Assembly: GCF_000219915.2 (NCBI RefSeq)
Contig: NC_017964.1
Coordinates: 3,038,001 to 3,102,000, forward strand
DNA length: 64,000 nt
Direction of reading: 5' to 3'
Source: Advenella kashmirensis WT001
Lineage (GTDB): Bacteria; Pseudomonadota; Gammaproteobacteria; Burkholderiales; Burkholderiaceae_B
How positions within the stretch are numbered: position 1 is the first letter of the stretch; each line of letters starts with the position of its first letter. The notes under the pieces are model-generated. The model searched no databases, had not been told where the DNA came from, and saw only the letters and a program-made list of their open reading frames with translations. Shown here piece by piece: positions 41,676 to 51,480 of this stretch. The position numbers and the translations under genes were made by a program.

Positions 41676-42266
41676 ATGAACCAAACTCGCCTTTTCCCCC
41701 GTATCCGGTATGGTCTGGTCGCATCCCTTACAGCACTTGCCGTGCTGGGTGGTTGCGCCTCAGGAGAATGGGGTTTCCCATACAGGCCTTCTGTTCAACA
41801 AGGTAACTGGATCACCGCCGAAGATGTCGCTCTCCTGCAAAAAGGCATGACAGAGGATCAGGTGCGCTTTGCACTGGGCTCGCCGACCCTCAAAGACATG
41901 TTCCATCCCGATCGCTGGGATTACCCCTATTATTTCAAACCTGGCTATGGCGATGCCGTACAGCGCAAGTTCTCTGTCTGGTTTGTCAACGGCCGGGTAG
42001 ATCGCTGGGAAGGCGATGAACAGCCCTCCTTCCAGCCCTTCAAGCAAGAAGCGCGCTTGTACCGGCCTGGCGATAAAGCCCCCGAGAACGAAGTGACCGA
42101 CCCGCAGGCACTGCAAGCCGCGCCGGCAGGCACTGACAGCAACGCAGTCACGACCTACCCAATGGACGATGGGCAGTACTCAGGGGCTGCAAGCTCCGCT
42201 CCTGCTGCGCCATCGAATGAACCGATCAATATTGAACCGGCTCCCGGCGCAACCCGCACCCAATAA
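41676..42266 (+). CDS. bamE: outer-membrane assembly lipoprotein BamE (SmpA/OmlA)
   Basis: Lipoprotein subunit of the BAM complex. 196 residues. Signal peptide with lipobox LGGC near residue 28. The SmpA/OmlA fold follows: YRPSVQQGNWITAEDVALLQKGMTEDQVRFALGSPTLKDMFHPDRWDYPYYF, with FVNGRVDRWEGDE at its end (to about residue 120). The remaining 75 residues are a Pro/Ala/Ser/Glu-rich low-complexity tail, longer than in E. coli BamE. The start at 41676 was chosen because it begins the signal peptide. The frame is intact. Confidence 0.95.
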   Translation: MNQTRLFPRIRYGLVASLTALAVLGGCASGEWGFPYRPSVQQGNWITAEDVALLQKGMTEDQVRFALGSPTLKDMFHPDRWDYPYYFKPGYGDAVQRKFSVWFVNGRVDRWEGDEQPSFQPFKQEARLYRPGDKAPENEVTDPQALQAAPAGTDSNAVTTYPMDDGQYSGAASSAPAAPSNEPINIEPAPGATRTQ

Positions 42267-42401
42267 GCGTGCCCACCATCCTGTGCCGAGCCGATGGCTT
42301 GGGCAGGATAGTGTATTACCACGGGCTGCATTCCCGCTTTCACTCCCTATTTATTTGCATGCCCGCACCGGGCTGCAGCTTTCTTCAGGAACTATCCCAC
42401 C

Positions 42402-43192
42402 ATGCGTATAGCCATTTCCGGAGCCAGCGGCCGTATGGGCCGCATGCTTATCGAAGCCGTTCTGGCGCGCCCCGAACTCACGCTGGCTGCGGCCCTGGAT
42501 CATGCCGGCAGCAGCCATCTTGGGGAGGACGCCGGCGCGTTTCTGGGCAAGGCTACCGGCGTGCAACTGGGCAGTGATCTGGCAGCGCTCAAAGACTGTG
42601 ATTGCCTGATCGATTTCACCCGTCCCGAAGGCACCCTGGCGCATGTCCAGCTTGCGTACAGCATAAGGTAAAAATGGTTATCGGCACTACCGGTTTTGAT
42701 GCAGCAGGCCAGGCAGCGATCGCCTCGGCCGCCGAGCACATTGCCATCGTGTTTGCCCCGAATATGAGTATTGGCGTCAACGCGACGCTGCGCCTACTTG
42801 AGCAGGCTGCAAAAATGCTCAACAGCGGCTATGACGTGGAAGTATACGAGGCACATCATAAGCACAAAGTAGACGCACCGTCCGGCACGGCGCTGATCAT
42901 GGGCGAAACCGTCGCCAACGCCTGGGGCAAAAAGCTGGAAGATATTGCCGACTGGAGCCGACACGGCCACACGGGCGCGCGCAAGGACGGCAATATCGGC
43001 TTTTCCGTGGTGCGTGGTGGTGATGTGATCGGTGATCACACCGTGATGTTTCTGGGTACCGGAGAGCGTATTGAAATTACGCACAAATCCTCCAGCCGCA
43101 GCACTTACGCCCAGGGCAGCGTGCGGGCTGCGCTGTTTTTACAGGACAAGCCAGCAGGCCTGTTTTCCATGCAAGATGTGATTGGCGGCTAA
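42402..43192 (+). CDS. dapB: 4-hydroxy-tetrahydrodipicolinate reductase (frameshifted)
   Basis: Lysine/diaminopimelate pathway enzyme. N-terminal NAD(P) motif [28 protein letters not shown] near residue 78, [23 protein letters not shown] near 125, and the catalytic segment [20 protein letters not shown] near residue 153; also [17 protein letters not shown]. One G is missing near 42650 (CAGCTTGC for CAGGCTTGC); repair gives [18 protein letters not shown]. Expected length about 264 residues. It lies 135 bp after bamE and before a terminator. Confidence 0.95.
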
Positions 43193-43243
43193 CACCCAGT
43201 GAGGGCTGAGGCCTGTTGATTTGTCCGATTGACACGAAAGGAG

Positions 43244-43268
43244 CGGCTGCCATCAGGCAGCCGTTTTT
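43244..43268 (+). terminator. rho-independent terminator after dapB
   Basis: CGGCTGCC, ATCA loop, GGCAGCCG, then TTTTT. Confidence 0.85.
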
Positions 43269-43318
43269 GCATTTGAAAGAATCGCCACAGACATGATGAG
43301 AATGTCAGCAGCAACAAT

Positions 43319-43348
43319 GACAGTCGTGATAACGACAGTTGTGATAGC
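43319..43348. repeat. 15-bp imperfect tandem repeat
   Basis: GACAGTCGTGATAAC followed directly by GACAGTTGTGATAGC (13 of 15 identical), in the short gap before the murB stop. No function assigned. Confidence 0.6.
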
Positions 43349-43363
43349 GGGCGCTTTGATGAA

Positions 43364-44379
43364 TCAATCGAACAACACCGGCTCGCGCTCCAGCGTCACG
43401 TCAAATTTCTGCTGCGTGGAAGCGACTACCGCATCGGCCAGCGCCAGGACATCTGTTGCCGTTGCGCCGCCATGATTGACAAGCACCAGCGCCTGGCGTT
43501 GATGCATGCCCACAGGCCCAAGCGAGCGCCCCTTCCAGCCACATTGCTCGATCATCCAGCCGGCCGCCAGCTTATAGCTACCATCAGCTTGTGGATAGGA
43601 CACGAGCGCAGGATAGTCTGTTTTCAATTGTGATTGCTTCGCAGCAGGCACGATCGGGTTCTTGAAAAAAGAACCGGCGTTGCCGATTTTGGCCGGATCA
43701 GGCAACTTGGCCTGCCGAATTCTGCAAACCGCATCAAAAATCTTTTGTGGCGTGGCGTTGCGCGCAAGCTCAGGATCGTTTTTGAGGTCAGGATACGAGA
43801 TAACCGGCACCCATTGTTTGGGCAGACGAAAGCGCACCGCCGTGATCAAATAACCTTGTCCTGCCGGTTTTTTGAAAAGACTGTCGCGATAAGAGAACGC
43901 ACACTCCAGCGCGCTAAACAAACGGGGCTGGCCTTGCGTCAGATCCCAGGTGTGTACACTGTCGATCCGATCCATGACCTCGACGCCATAAGCGCCGATA
44001 TTCTGTACCGGGCACGCCCCACCGTACCGGGAATGAGTGCAAGATTCTCCAGCCCATACCAGCCATTGCGAATACACGTAGCAACAAAGTCGTGCCACAC
44101 TTCTCCTCCCGCCGCTTCCACAATAAAGGCTTCAGGCGTCTCTTCGATCAGCCGGATTCCTTTGAGTAAATTGTGCAGCACGGGTCGCGACAGGTGCTCA
44201 CGCAATATCAGGTTGCTGCCACCGCCCAACACGTAGATCAGGCCGCCCGCCATCTGCCGCCATTGCGTGACCATGGGCAACTGCTGTTCGCTTTCGAGTC
44301 GTAAATAATGGGCGGCATGCGAGACCAGCCCCAATGTATTGAGCCCTGTCAGATCCTGCTTAGTCTCATCCCGCATCAA
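43364..44379 (-). CDS. murB: UDP-N-acetylenolpyruvoylglucosamine reductase MurB (frameshifted)
   Basis: FAD enzyme of peptidoglycan precursor synthesis. FAD-binding first half with YVLGGGSNLILRE near residue 49 and WYGLENLALIPGTVG near 107. After one missing base near 44011 the other frame continues APVQNIGAYGVEVMDRIDSVH, FSYRDSLFKK (catalytic region), IGNAGSFFKNPIV with the conserved serine, and a C-terminal GWKGRSLGPVGMHQRQALVLVN. Expected length about 338 residues. It is the E. coli-like type I enzyme by the CAFSYRDS segment. Essential in most bacteria, so the break is probably an error. Confidence 0.94.
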
Positions 44380-44558
44380 AAAGCACCCGCTAGTGTGAAA
44401 TTAATTTGACATTATAATTAATTTACTGCTATAGTTTCGCCTCTTCGCAAAGAGATTCATGTGGCAACAGCGATTGTTCCGTTATGGCGATGGAATCACC
44501 TCGGTGATGCATAAAAAACACAGAATTGAATTTTCGAAGAACGCAGCAAGAAAATATG

Positions 44559-44587
44559 TTGCAAATCTCAAATAGCTTGTATATAAT
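44559..44587 (+). promoter_or_regulatory. sigma-70 promoter of tRNA-Gly
   Basis: TTGCAA, a 17-bp spacer, then a perfect TATAAT, about 90 bp before the mature tRNA 5' end. The rest of the 300-bp gap between murB and the tRNA is A/T-rich and holds the murB promoter on the other strand; no other gene is seen. Confidence 0.7.
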
Positions 44588-44676
44588 TTATGGCTTAGCT
44601 GATCGAGATTGCAAATGCAGTTACCGAATAATTAAACACTATTCGATTAAAAGCAAAGTAATTTTCAGCTGAAATT

Positions 44677-44752
44677 GCGGGAATAGCTCAGTTGGTAGAG
44701 CGCAACCTTGCCAAGGTTGAGGTCGCGAGTTCGAGCCTCGTTTCCCGCTCCA
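44677..44752 (+). tRNA. tRNA-Gly (anticodon GCC)
   Basis: 76 nt with encoded CCA. Acceptor stem GCGGGAA pairs with TTCCCGC, the D-arm contains AGCTCAGTTGGTAGAGC, the anticodon loop TTGCCAA gives anticodon GCC (44710-44712), and the T-loop is GTTCGAGCC. A terminator follows directly. Its last 20 nt are copied at 46738-46758. Confidence 0.97.
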
Positions 44753-44756
44753 GAAT
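44736..44756. repeat. att-like direct repeat, left copy (tRNA-Gly 3' end)
   Basis: CCTCGTTTCCC-N3-CCAGAAT, covering the 3' end of the tRNA and the next 4 nt. The right copy at 46738-46758 matches in 18 of 21 positions, and both copies are followed by a related terminator hairpin. Confidence 0.65.
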
Positions 44757-44761
44757 TTAAG

Positions 44762-44793
44762 AAAAAGCCCAAACTTCGGTTTGGGCTTTTTTT
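44762..44793 (+). terminator. terminator after tRNA-Gly
   Basis: AAAAAGCCCAAAC, TTCG loop, GTTTGGGCTTTTTTT. Also positioned to stop the convergent hipA transcript. Confidence 0.85.
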
Positions 44794-44876
44794 CGTCTTG
44801 CCTATCCAATCAAAAATATATGAAAGTAAAAATTTCAGTTGACAGGACTGTTGTTTAATCGTCTGGATAAACGAAC

Positions 44877-46220
44877 TTACCGCTTACGCGGCCGCCCCAA
44901 CAACTCCGACCGCCCAACGACCACTCGCTCACTTTCGGGCTTTTCAGGCTCTGAAAATCCTGCATGTGCAATCGCGTCACTCAGCCCTCTGAAAGCAACA
45001 GTAGTCTTCGGACTGTGCAATGACGCCATCCCATCGTTCCAGGCATACACCATCTGCTTGGCAACGGTATGCCAGCGCGGCTCATTCCTGGCCGCCTCGA
45101 TTACCTCTTGCCCAACCTCCACTGCAGATTCGCATAAGCGCTCCACCATCTCTGCATATAGTTTTGGGGCAATACCGAGCCTGGCCTTGAAAAATCGCTC
45201 CAGCGTTTTGCCCACCACCCAGGTTTGCCGACCATCCACAGGCAAGCCCGGCGGATTATCCGCATAACGTGGATAAGCCTGTGTAGTAACCAAGTCGTAA
45301 ATAGGTGTGTAAGCCACGTCATTTAAACCGGTGTAATACAGCGCGATGTTCTTTGCATGGCAATCGGCATTGCGCACCACGTAGTTGGCCAGCAAGTGCC
45401 AGCCGAACTGCGCCAGTTGAGCTCCAGTGACTGCAGCAGGCACATAGACCCTGGTAGCATTCAATACGCGCTCATTCGTTGTTGCATATTTCTCATGAGG
45501 CGGCAGTCCCAGCAAGCCGCAGGCATCTTCAACCCCATGCGTGACAGCACCCTGCGTATCCACGTCGAATCGATCCACAACTAGCACGCGCCCATCGTCC
45601 GACATGCGCGTCTTGGCCACTGGTACAACATTTAGTTTCTCCAGTACCCGCATAGTGTAAAACTCGTTGAACCCGAGGTAGGGAGTGCTATCATCCGATC
45701 CCTTGATGATGTGGCGACTGGTACGCAACGTTGATTTGCCCACCACATGCACAGTGGTTTCCGTATCTTCGGGCGCAATGAACTTTGGCATCATCCCGGA
45801 AATGGATGAACGAGCATAGCGACGCACCAGGCTCGCGAAATGCGCCGTGGTGTTCTCCGCTTTGAGCAAGGCCTCAATCCGCAATGGCTCCATGTCTGCG
45901 CCAAGCGCCCCGCCTTCAGGCGTGACGGTGACGCGTCCAATCCCCATTCCACCAACCACCGCCAGCAGCGAAAGATCCGTGCCATCGAGCAACGGCCCGA
46001 ATTCTTCGCGAATGATGCTCAGCAGATAGCCCTCGGGCAGGTTCTGACGAAAGAAAGGATGCAGATCACGCGGCCAGCACCAGGGCTCCAAGCGCACCGG
46101 CATCGTCAGGCTGACAAAATCAGCAGGGTCGGTGTCAGGCAGATAACTCAAGACATACTCGTCACGCTCCCGATAGAGCTTGGCGACTGCTCGCCCGCAT
46201 ACATGCACGTCGAGTTTCAT
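44877..46220 (-). CDS. hipA: type II toxin HipA family Ser/Thr kinase
   Basis: Toxin kinase of the HipBA family; E. coli HipA phosphorylates GltX and induces dormancy. 447 residues. N-terminal HipA domain with VRLEPWCWPRDLHPFFRQNLPEGYLL near residue 45, the ATP-loop equivalent SSISGMMPKFIAPEDTETT near residue 117, and STLRTSRHIIKGSDDS. The kinase core has the catalytic NADCHAKNIALYYTG near residue 285 and the metal-binding YTPIYDLVTT near 308. The frame is intact. The hipB stop overlaps its start by 4 bp. The pair fills a small islet between the two tRNA-Gly 3'-end repeats. Confidence 0.93.
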   Translation of the reverse strand: MKLDVHVCGRAVAKLYRERDEYVLSYLPDTDPADFVSLTMPVRLEPWCWPRDLHPFFRQNLPEGYLLSIIREEFGPLLDGTDLSLLAVVGGMGIGRVTVTPEGGALGADMEPLRIEALLKAENTTAHFASLVRRYARSSISGMMPKFIAPEDTETTVHVVGKSTLRTSRHIIKGSDDSTPYLGFNEFYTMRVLEKLNVVPVAKTRMSDDGRVLVVDRFDVDTQGAVTHGVEDACGLLGLPPHEKYATTNERVLNATRVYVPAAVTGAQLAQFGWHLLANYVVRNADCHAKNIALYYTGLNDVAYTPIYDLVTTQAYPRYADNPPGLPVDGRQTWVVGKTLERFFKARLGIAPKLYAEMVERLCESAVEVGQEVIEAARNEPRWHTVAKQMVYAWNDGMASLHSPKTTVAFRGLSDAIAHAGFSEPEKPESERVVVGRSELLGRPRKR

Positions 46221-46480
46221 GCCTCATCACCCCGTCGCTGCTCGTCCAGAATATCTTCAATGGTTCGGACATGCCCCCGCTTGATCGGCTTGAGGTCATA
46301 GCCCGCGGCTTCCAGCAATCGTAGCAAAACAGAGACACTCATATCGCCTTTGGCAAGCGTTTCCATACGAGCAACCGTTGTACGCGAGACGCCAGCACGT
46401 TGCGCCAGCGTTTCCTGGCTCAAACGCTCCGCCTTGCGCACCCTACGCAGCAGGTCCGCAACGTCAGCTAATGTTGTCAC
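46217..46480 (-). CDS. hipB: antitoxin HipB-like XRE family regulator
   Basis: 87-residue helix-turn-helix protein: VADLLRRVRKAERLSQETLAQRAGVSRTTVARMETLAKGDMSVSVLLRLLEAAGYDL is a classical XRE/Cro fold and matches HipB antitoxins, which bind operators and neutralise HipA. The C-terminal 20 residues (KPIKRGHVRTIEDILDEQRRG) would contact the toxin. The frame is intact and translationally coupled to hipA. Repeated motifs upstream (46491-46662) are probable autoregulatory operators. Confidence 0.9.
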   Translation of the reverse strand: MTTLADVADLLRRVRKAERLSQETLAQRAGVSRTTVARMETLAKGDMSVSVLLRLLEAAGYDLKPIKRGHVRTIEDILDEQRRGDEA

Positions 46481-46490
46481 TGTATCCCCC

Positions 46491-46662
46491 AGGCGTCAAA
46501 ATTAAGTTCCGATCCTAAAATGTAGCCCAAGAGACACATCATTGCAAGCGATCCACCAAATTAACAATTCCTCTATCGATAAAGAATAATTTATAAATAT
46601 TTTTGTAGCCTATAGGCGTCAAATAACTCAGTATTTACGTATTTGTAGCCCGAATGCTACAA
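46491..46662. promoter_or_regulatory. hipBA upstream region with repeated operator-like motifs
   Basis: A bipartite element AGGCGTCAAA-N20-TGTAGCCC occurs twice with identical spacing, at 46491-46528 and 46614-46651. The second copy's TGTAGC is half of the palindrome TTGTAGC-N6-GCTACAA (46643-46662). A third TGTAGCC at 46604 leads into the palindrome GCCTATAGGC. The 180 bp are strongly A/T-rich compared with the flanks and hold no other gene. Confidence 0.55.
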
Positions 46663-46737
46663 TAATTGCCAAGCGCAAAGGCCATTCAAATCAAGACCAC
46701 ACAGCCAGGGCCAAATGAATCGACAGCCCAAGGTGAT

Positions 46738-46758
46738 CCTCGTTTCCCATCCCAGAAT
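46738..46758. repeat. att-like direct repeat, right copy
   Basis: CCTCGTTTCCC-N3-CCAGAAT, the copy of the tRNA-Gly 3' end about 2.0 kb from the tRNA. It lacks the rest of the tRNA. Typical of the distal boundary of an element inserted at a tRNA gene. Confidence 0.65.
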
Positions 46759-46760
46759 GC

Positions 46761-46789
46761 AAAAACCCAAACCGAAGTTTGGGTTTTTT
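46761..46789. terminator. terminator-like hairpin at the islet's right edge
   Basis: AAAAACCCAAAC, CGAA loop, GTTTGGGTTTTTT. Its stem resembles the tRNA-Gly terminator (CCCAAAC/GTTTGGG), so the duplication includes the terminator. Confidence 0.8.
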
Positions 46790-46847
46790 AATTTAGCTAT
46801 GAGCGGCCGCATGGGAAACTTACGGCCCGACCTTTACAAAACCGCGC

Positions 46848-48200
46848 TTATCCGCCCTTGCGCAGTGTCAGCGGCTTAAGCTTGCGATTGATCCACAACG
46901 CCAGCACCGTGCATGCGGCCCCGGACAGCAGGTAGAGACTGACAGCGACCAGGCCGAAATGTATCGACAAGCCTAGCGCCACCAGGGGAGCAAAGGCGGC
47001 GCCCAGTAACCACGCCAGATCTGACGTTAATGCCGCACCCGTATAACGGAAACGCGGCGAAAAATTGGCAGTCACGGTTCCAGAGGACTGACCATAGGAC
47101 AAGCCAAGCAAGGCAAAACCGATCAGGATAAACGCGTCCTGCCCCATCGCGTCGCCATTTAACAACAACGGCGCAAAACACCCGAAAATCGCGATGAGAA
47201 TGGCCAGGGCAGTCAGTGTTGTACGGCGTCCGATGCGATCGGCAATAATGCCAGATGTAATAGTAGCCGCCATGGCGACAGCGGCGCCAATAACCTGAAT
47301 GAAAAGCACCTCATTAATGGATTGAGTGGCCGTCAGGGCAATCCAGGATAGCGGAAAAATGGTCACAATATGAAACAAGGCATAGCTTGCCAGCGCGGCA
47401 AACGCGCCGATGAACAGATTGTATCCCTGCCCGGCAAGCATTTCCCATGTACCGATAGGCTCCAGTTCCCCCTCTTCCAGCAACTTCGTGTATTGCTCTG
47501 TCAGGACAAGCCGTAAGCGCGCAAACAGTGCCACCACGTTAATGGCAAAGGCCACGAAAAACGGATAGCGCCAGCCCCAGCCGAGAAAATCTTCGGCTGA
47601 CAAGGTGGAATGCAGAAACAGGAACAAGGAGCTAGCCACCAAAAAGCCCACGGGGGCGCCCAGTTGACCGAGCATGGAATACCAACCCCGGCGCTGCTTG
47701 GGAGCGTTCAGGGCGAGCAGCGAAGGCAAGCCATCCCATGAGCCGCCGAACGCGACCCCCTGCAGACTGCGAAACAGGACCAACAGGGCAATCGACAACG
47801 CGCCAAACGATTCGTAGGTCGGTAAAAATGCAATACCGGCCGTTGCAGTGCCAAGCAGAAATAGCGCCAGAGTAAGCTTGGTTCCCCTTCCCCATCGTCG
47901 CTGAATGCTCATGAACAGGGCGGTACCGAATGGACGGGTAATGAAGGCGACGGCAAAAATGCTGAATGAATAGAGCGTACCGGTCAGCGTGTCGACAAAC
48001 GGAAAGAACAGGGCGGGAAAGACCAGTACCGATGCGAGACCGTAGACAAAAAAGTCAAAATACTCGGATGCGCGACCAATGACAACACCAATGGCTATTT
48101 CGCCGGCAGCAACCGGACCGTGGCCAGCCATTTGTTGTCTGGCATCATTTTCCATCGTACGCGAGGAGGGCTCAGTACTTGTCTGGTCAAAACTCGACAT
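46848..48200 (-). CDS. MFS transporter of the metabolite:H+ symporter (MHS) family
   Basis: Inner-membrane proton symporter for organic acids or similar metabolites; 450 residues with 12 predicted membrane segments. The MHS pattern is clear: ASEYFDFFVYGLASVLVFPALFFP near residue 44, AFITRPFGTALFMSIQRRWGRG near residue 84, and SLQGVAFGGSWDGLPSLLALNAPKQRRGWY near residue 143; the second-half loop reads GIIADRIGRRTTL. The C-terminal tail is short and basic. The frame is intact. Divergent from the cyo operon, a neighbourhood seen in related genera. Confidence 0.9.
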   Translation of the reverse strand: MSSFDQTSTEPSSRTMENDARQQMAGHGPVAAGEIAIGVVIGRASEYFDFFVYGLASVLVFPALFFPFVDTLTGTLYSFSIFAVAFITRPFGTALFMSIQRRWGRGTKLTLALFLLGTATAGIAFLPTYESFGALSIALLVLFRSLQGVAFGGSWDGLPSLLALNAPKQRRGWYSMLGQLGAPVGFLVASSLFLFLHSTLSAEDFLGWGWRYPFFVAFAINVVALFARLRLVLTEQYTKLLEEGELEPIGTWEMLAGQGYNLFIGAFAALASYALFHIVTIFPLSWIALTATQSINEVLFIQVIGAAVAMAATITSGIIADRIGRRTTLTALAILIAIFGCFAPLLLNGDAMGQDAFILIGFALLGLSYGQSSGTVTANFSPRFRYTGAALTSDLAWLLGAAFAPLVALGLSIHFGLVAVSLYLLSGAACTVLALWINRKLKPLTLRKGG

Positions 48201-48349
48201 AATAGGTTCAATTCAATTAATATAATCCAAAAACGAAGGATCGCATCTGCCGCGCATTTACACCATAGGACAAAACGTCCAATTCCTAATAGGAACGGTT
48301 TAAGTATATGCTATATTTTTCCACGGCTCTATGCTGGCAACTTTTTGGC

Positions 48350-49418
48350 ATGCTTGATTCCAAGACCTTTCGACTCCTGGCCTGATGGCGCTTGCACCCA
48401 TTCTTACGGGGTGCAACGCTGTCCTGCTCTCTCCTTCCGGCGATATCGCCCTGCAGCAGCGCAACCTGATCTATATTTCAGTTGCATTAATGCTAATTGT
48501 GATTGTACCGGTCATTTTCCTGACATTGTTCTTTGCCTGGCGCTACCGTGCGTCCAATACCAAGGCGACCTATGCACCAGAATGGAATCATTCAACGCTC
48601 ATTGAGCTGGTCATCTGGCTGGTACCCCTGCTGATCATTATTGCACTGGCGCCGTGACCTGGGTCAGCACGCACAAACTGGATCCCTATCGCCCACTTGA
48701 GCGTATTGACGCACAGCGCGCGCTTCCGGCAAACGTCCAGCCTTTAACGGTACAGGTCGTTGCGCTGGACTGGAAATGGCTGTTTTTCTACCCGGAGTAC
48801 GGCATTGCGACCGTCAATGAGCTGGCTGCGCCTGTCGACCGCCCTATTGCGTTTCGGCTGACCTCATCCAGCGTCATGAATTCCTTCTTTATTCCAGCGC
48901 TGGCCGGCCAGATCTACACCATGGCAGGCATGGAGACGCAACTGCATGCGATCATCAACAAGGAAGGTGTCTACAAGGGCTTTTCCGCCAATTACAGTGG
49001 GGCTGGTTTTTCTGGCATGCGGTTCAAATTTCATGGACTGAATACGGAAGATTTTGACGCTTGGGTAAAAACAGTCAAACAAAGCCAGACTGAGCTCAGC
49101 CGCGCGGCTTACCTAAAGCTGGAAGTGCCCAGCGAGCGTGAACCCGTACGTCATTATTCCAGTGTGGCTCCCGGACTGTATGACGCCGTATTGAATCGCT
49201 GCGTAGAGCCAAACCGCATGTGCATGCGCGACATTATGGCCATTGATGCCCAGGGAGGTATGGGTGTGCCTGGCATATACAACATGGCTGAACTGGATAA
49301 AACCACCCGGATCAACCTTGGCCTGGAGAATGCCAGACACCGGACTTATGTGAGTGCTTTTTGCACGACTACAGATCCGGCCTTTTCCTCGCTAAAACTG
49401 ATGAACGCATCGCCCTGA
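48350..49418 (+). CDS. cyoA: cytochrome bo3-type ubiquinol oxidase subunit II (frameshifted twice)
   Basis: Membrane-anchored subunit II of a heme-copper quinol oxidase. Lipoprotein signal with LTGC, two membrane segments, then a periplasmic cupredoxin domain with ALDWKWLFFYPEYGIATVNELAAP and SSSVMNSFFIPALAGQIYTMAGMETQLHAIINKEG. The CuA cysteine pair is absent, so it uses quinol rather than cytochrome c. Breaks near 48382 (GCCTG for GCCCTG, in the signal peptide) and 48649 (CTGGCG for CTGGGCG) are repaired by one base each; the first makes 48350 (MLDSKTFRLLA) the likely start. Expected length about 356 residues. Confidence 0.92.
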
Positions 49419-49491
49419 GGCTATGTCCTCTTAAAAGCCATATCCCGGCCAGCAGTATTGGCCGTCACTCTATTTTCGATAATTTGAGCCC

Positions 49492-51480
49492 ATGGATCTG
49501 CATTCCCTTATTCTAGGTCGCCTCGGTTGGGACGCCATACCCTTCCACGAACCTATCCTGATCGCTACCTTCGCCGTCGTGTTACTTGGCGGTGTTGCTC
49601 TCGTTGCGGCAATTAGCTATTTCAAGCTGTGGCGCTACCTATGGCTCGAATGGTTTACCAGCATCGATCACAAGAAAATCGGCATCATGTACATGATCCT
49701 CGGCCTGATCATGCTGCTGCGCGGTTTTTCCGACGCCATCATGATGCGGATTCAGCAGGCCATTGCCTTTGGCGATGCCACAGGCTACCTGCCGCCCCAT
49801 CATTACGACCAGATATTCACTGCACATGGCGTGATCATGATCTTCTTCGTGGCCATGCCTCTGGTGACAGGCTGATGAACTATATCGTCCCGCTGCAGAT
49901 CGGTGCGCGGGATGTCGCCTTTCCGTTCCTGAACAACTTCAGTTTCTGGATGACCACCGGCGGTGCCGTGCTGGTGATGATTTCCCTTTTCATTGGCGAA
50001 TTCTCGACCACCGGCTGGCTGGCCTATCCGCCGCTCTCAGGCATAGAGCATAGCCCCAGCGTCGGCATGGATTATTACATATGGGCATTGCAGGTAGCGG
50101 GGGTCGGAACGACCCTGTCAGGTATCAACCTGATCGTGACGATTGTCAAGATGCGGGCTCCCGGCATGGGCATGATGAAAATGCCGATATTTACCTGGAC
50201 ATCGCTGTGTACCAACACCCTGATCGTGGCATCGTTCCCCGTCCTGACCGCCGTGCTGGCCCTGCTCACGCTGGACCGCTACGTAGGTACCAATTTCTTT
50301 ACAAACGATTTGGGCGGCAACCCCATGATGTATGTGAATCTGATCTGGATCTGGGGTCACCCTGAGGTCTATATCCTGATTCTGCCATTGTTCGGCGTAT
50401 TCTCCGAGATCGTTTCCACTTATAGCGGCAAACGCCTGTTCGGTTACGCATCCATGGTGTACGCCACCGTCGTGATCACGATTCTGTCCTATCTGGTCTG
50501 GCTGCACCACTTTTTCACCATGGCTCGGGCGCCAGTGTCAATTCCTTCTTCGGCATTGCACCATGATCATTTCGATCCCGACCGGCGCCAAGCTCTTCAA
50601 CTGGCTGTTCACTATGTATCGCGGCCGGATCCGCTTCGATGTTCCCATGATGTGGACAATTGGCTTCATGGTGACTTTCGTCATCGGCGGTATGACAGGC
50701 GTGATGCTGGCCATCCCGTCGGCCGACTTTGTCCTGCACAATAGCCTCTTTCTGATTGCACACTTTCATAATGTCATTATTGGCGGCGTGCTATTCGGTT
50801 TGTTCGCCGCAATCACATACTGGTTCCCCAAGGCATTCGGCTACAAGCTGGATCCTTTTTGGGGCAAGTGCTCGTTCTGGTGCTGGCTGATTGGCTTTTA
50901 CATGGCTTTCATGCCGCTGTACGTGCTGGGCTTCATGGGCGTTACACGTCGCCTGAACCACTTCGAGGATCAATCCTTGCAGATCTGGTTCCAGATTGCT
51001 GCAGCCGGCGCTTTCGTGATTGCGCTGGGCATCGCCAGCTTCCTGATCCAGCTGGTTGTCAGCTATCGCAAGCGTGATTCGTTGCGCGATACTACCGGCG
51101 ACCCCTGGAACGGACGCACACTGGAGTGGTCAACTTCATCGCCTCCGCCGTCCTACAACTTCGCATTCACGCCGCAAGTACACGAAGGCGATGCCTGGGA
51201 TCATATGAAACAGAACAACGTTCAGCGTCCGCTTACAGGTTTTCTGCCAATTCACATGCCCGCCAATACCGGTGCAGGCATTATCATCGCCGGTCTATGC
51301 ACATTGCTCGGATTTGCGCTGGTCTGGCACATGTGGCTTGTCAGCGCCCTGACATTTCTCGCCATCATTGGCGGCACCATTTACCATACGTTCAACTACA
51401 AGCGCGATTATTACATTCCTGCAGAAGATGTTGCCCGTACTGAAGCCGAACGCACTCGTTTATTAGCCAACCATGTCTGA
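49492..51480 (+). CDS. cyoB: cytochrome bo3-type ubiquinol oxidase subunit I (frameshifted three times)
   Basis: Catalytic subunit with low-spin heme and the heme-CuB site; it reduces oxygen and pumps protons. The low-spin heme ligand is in [11 protein letters not shown] near residue 107. CuB ligands appear in [13 protein letters not shown] (with the His-Tyr pair), LVWLHHFF and [19 protein letters not shown] carries the K-channel lysine. Breaks near 49872, 50523 and 50559, each one missing base, are repaired to [28 protein letters not shown] and [12 protein letters not shown]. Expected length about 663 residues. Overlaps cyoC by 8 bp. Confidence 0.94.

Noticed and set aside
44877..46790. Insertion sequence or transposon carrying hipBA
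   Set aside because: No transposase, terminal inverted repeats or target duplication; the boundaries match a tRNA 3' end instead.
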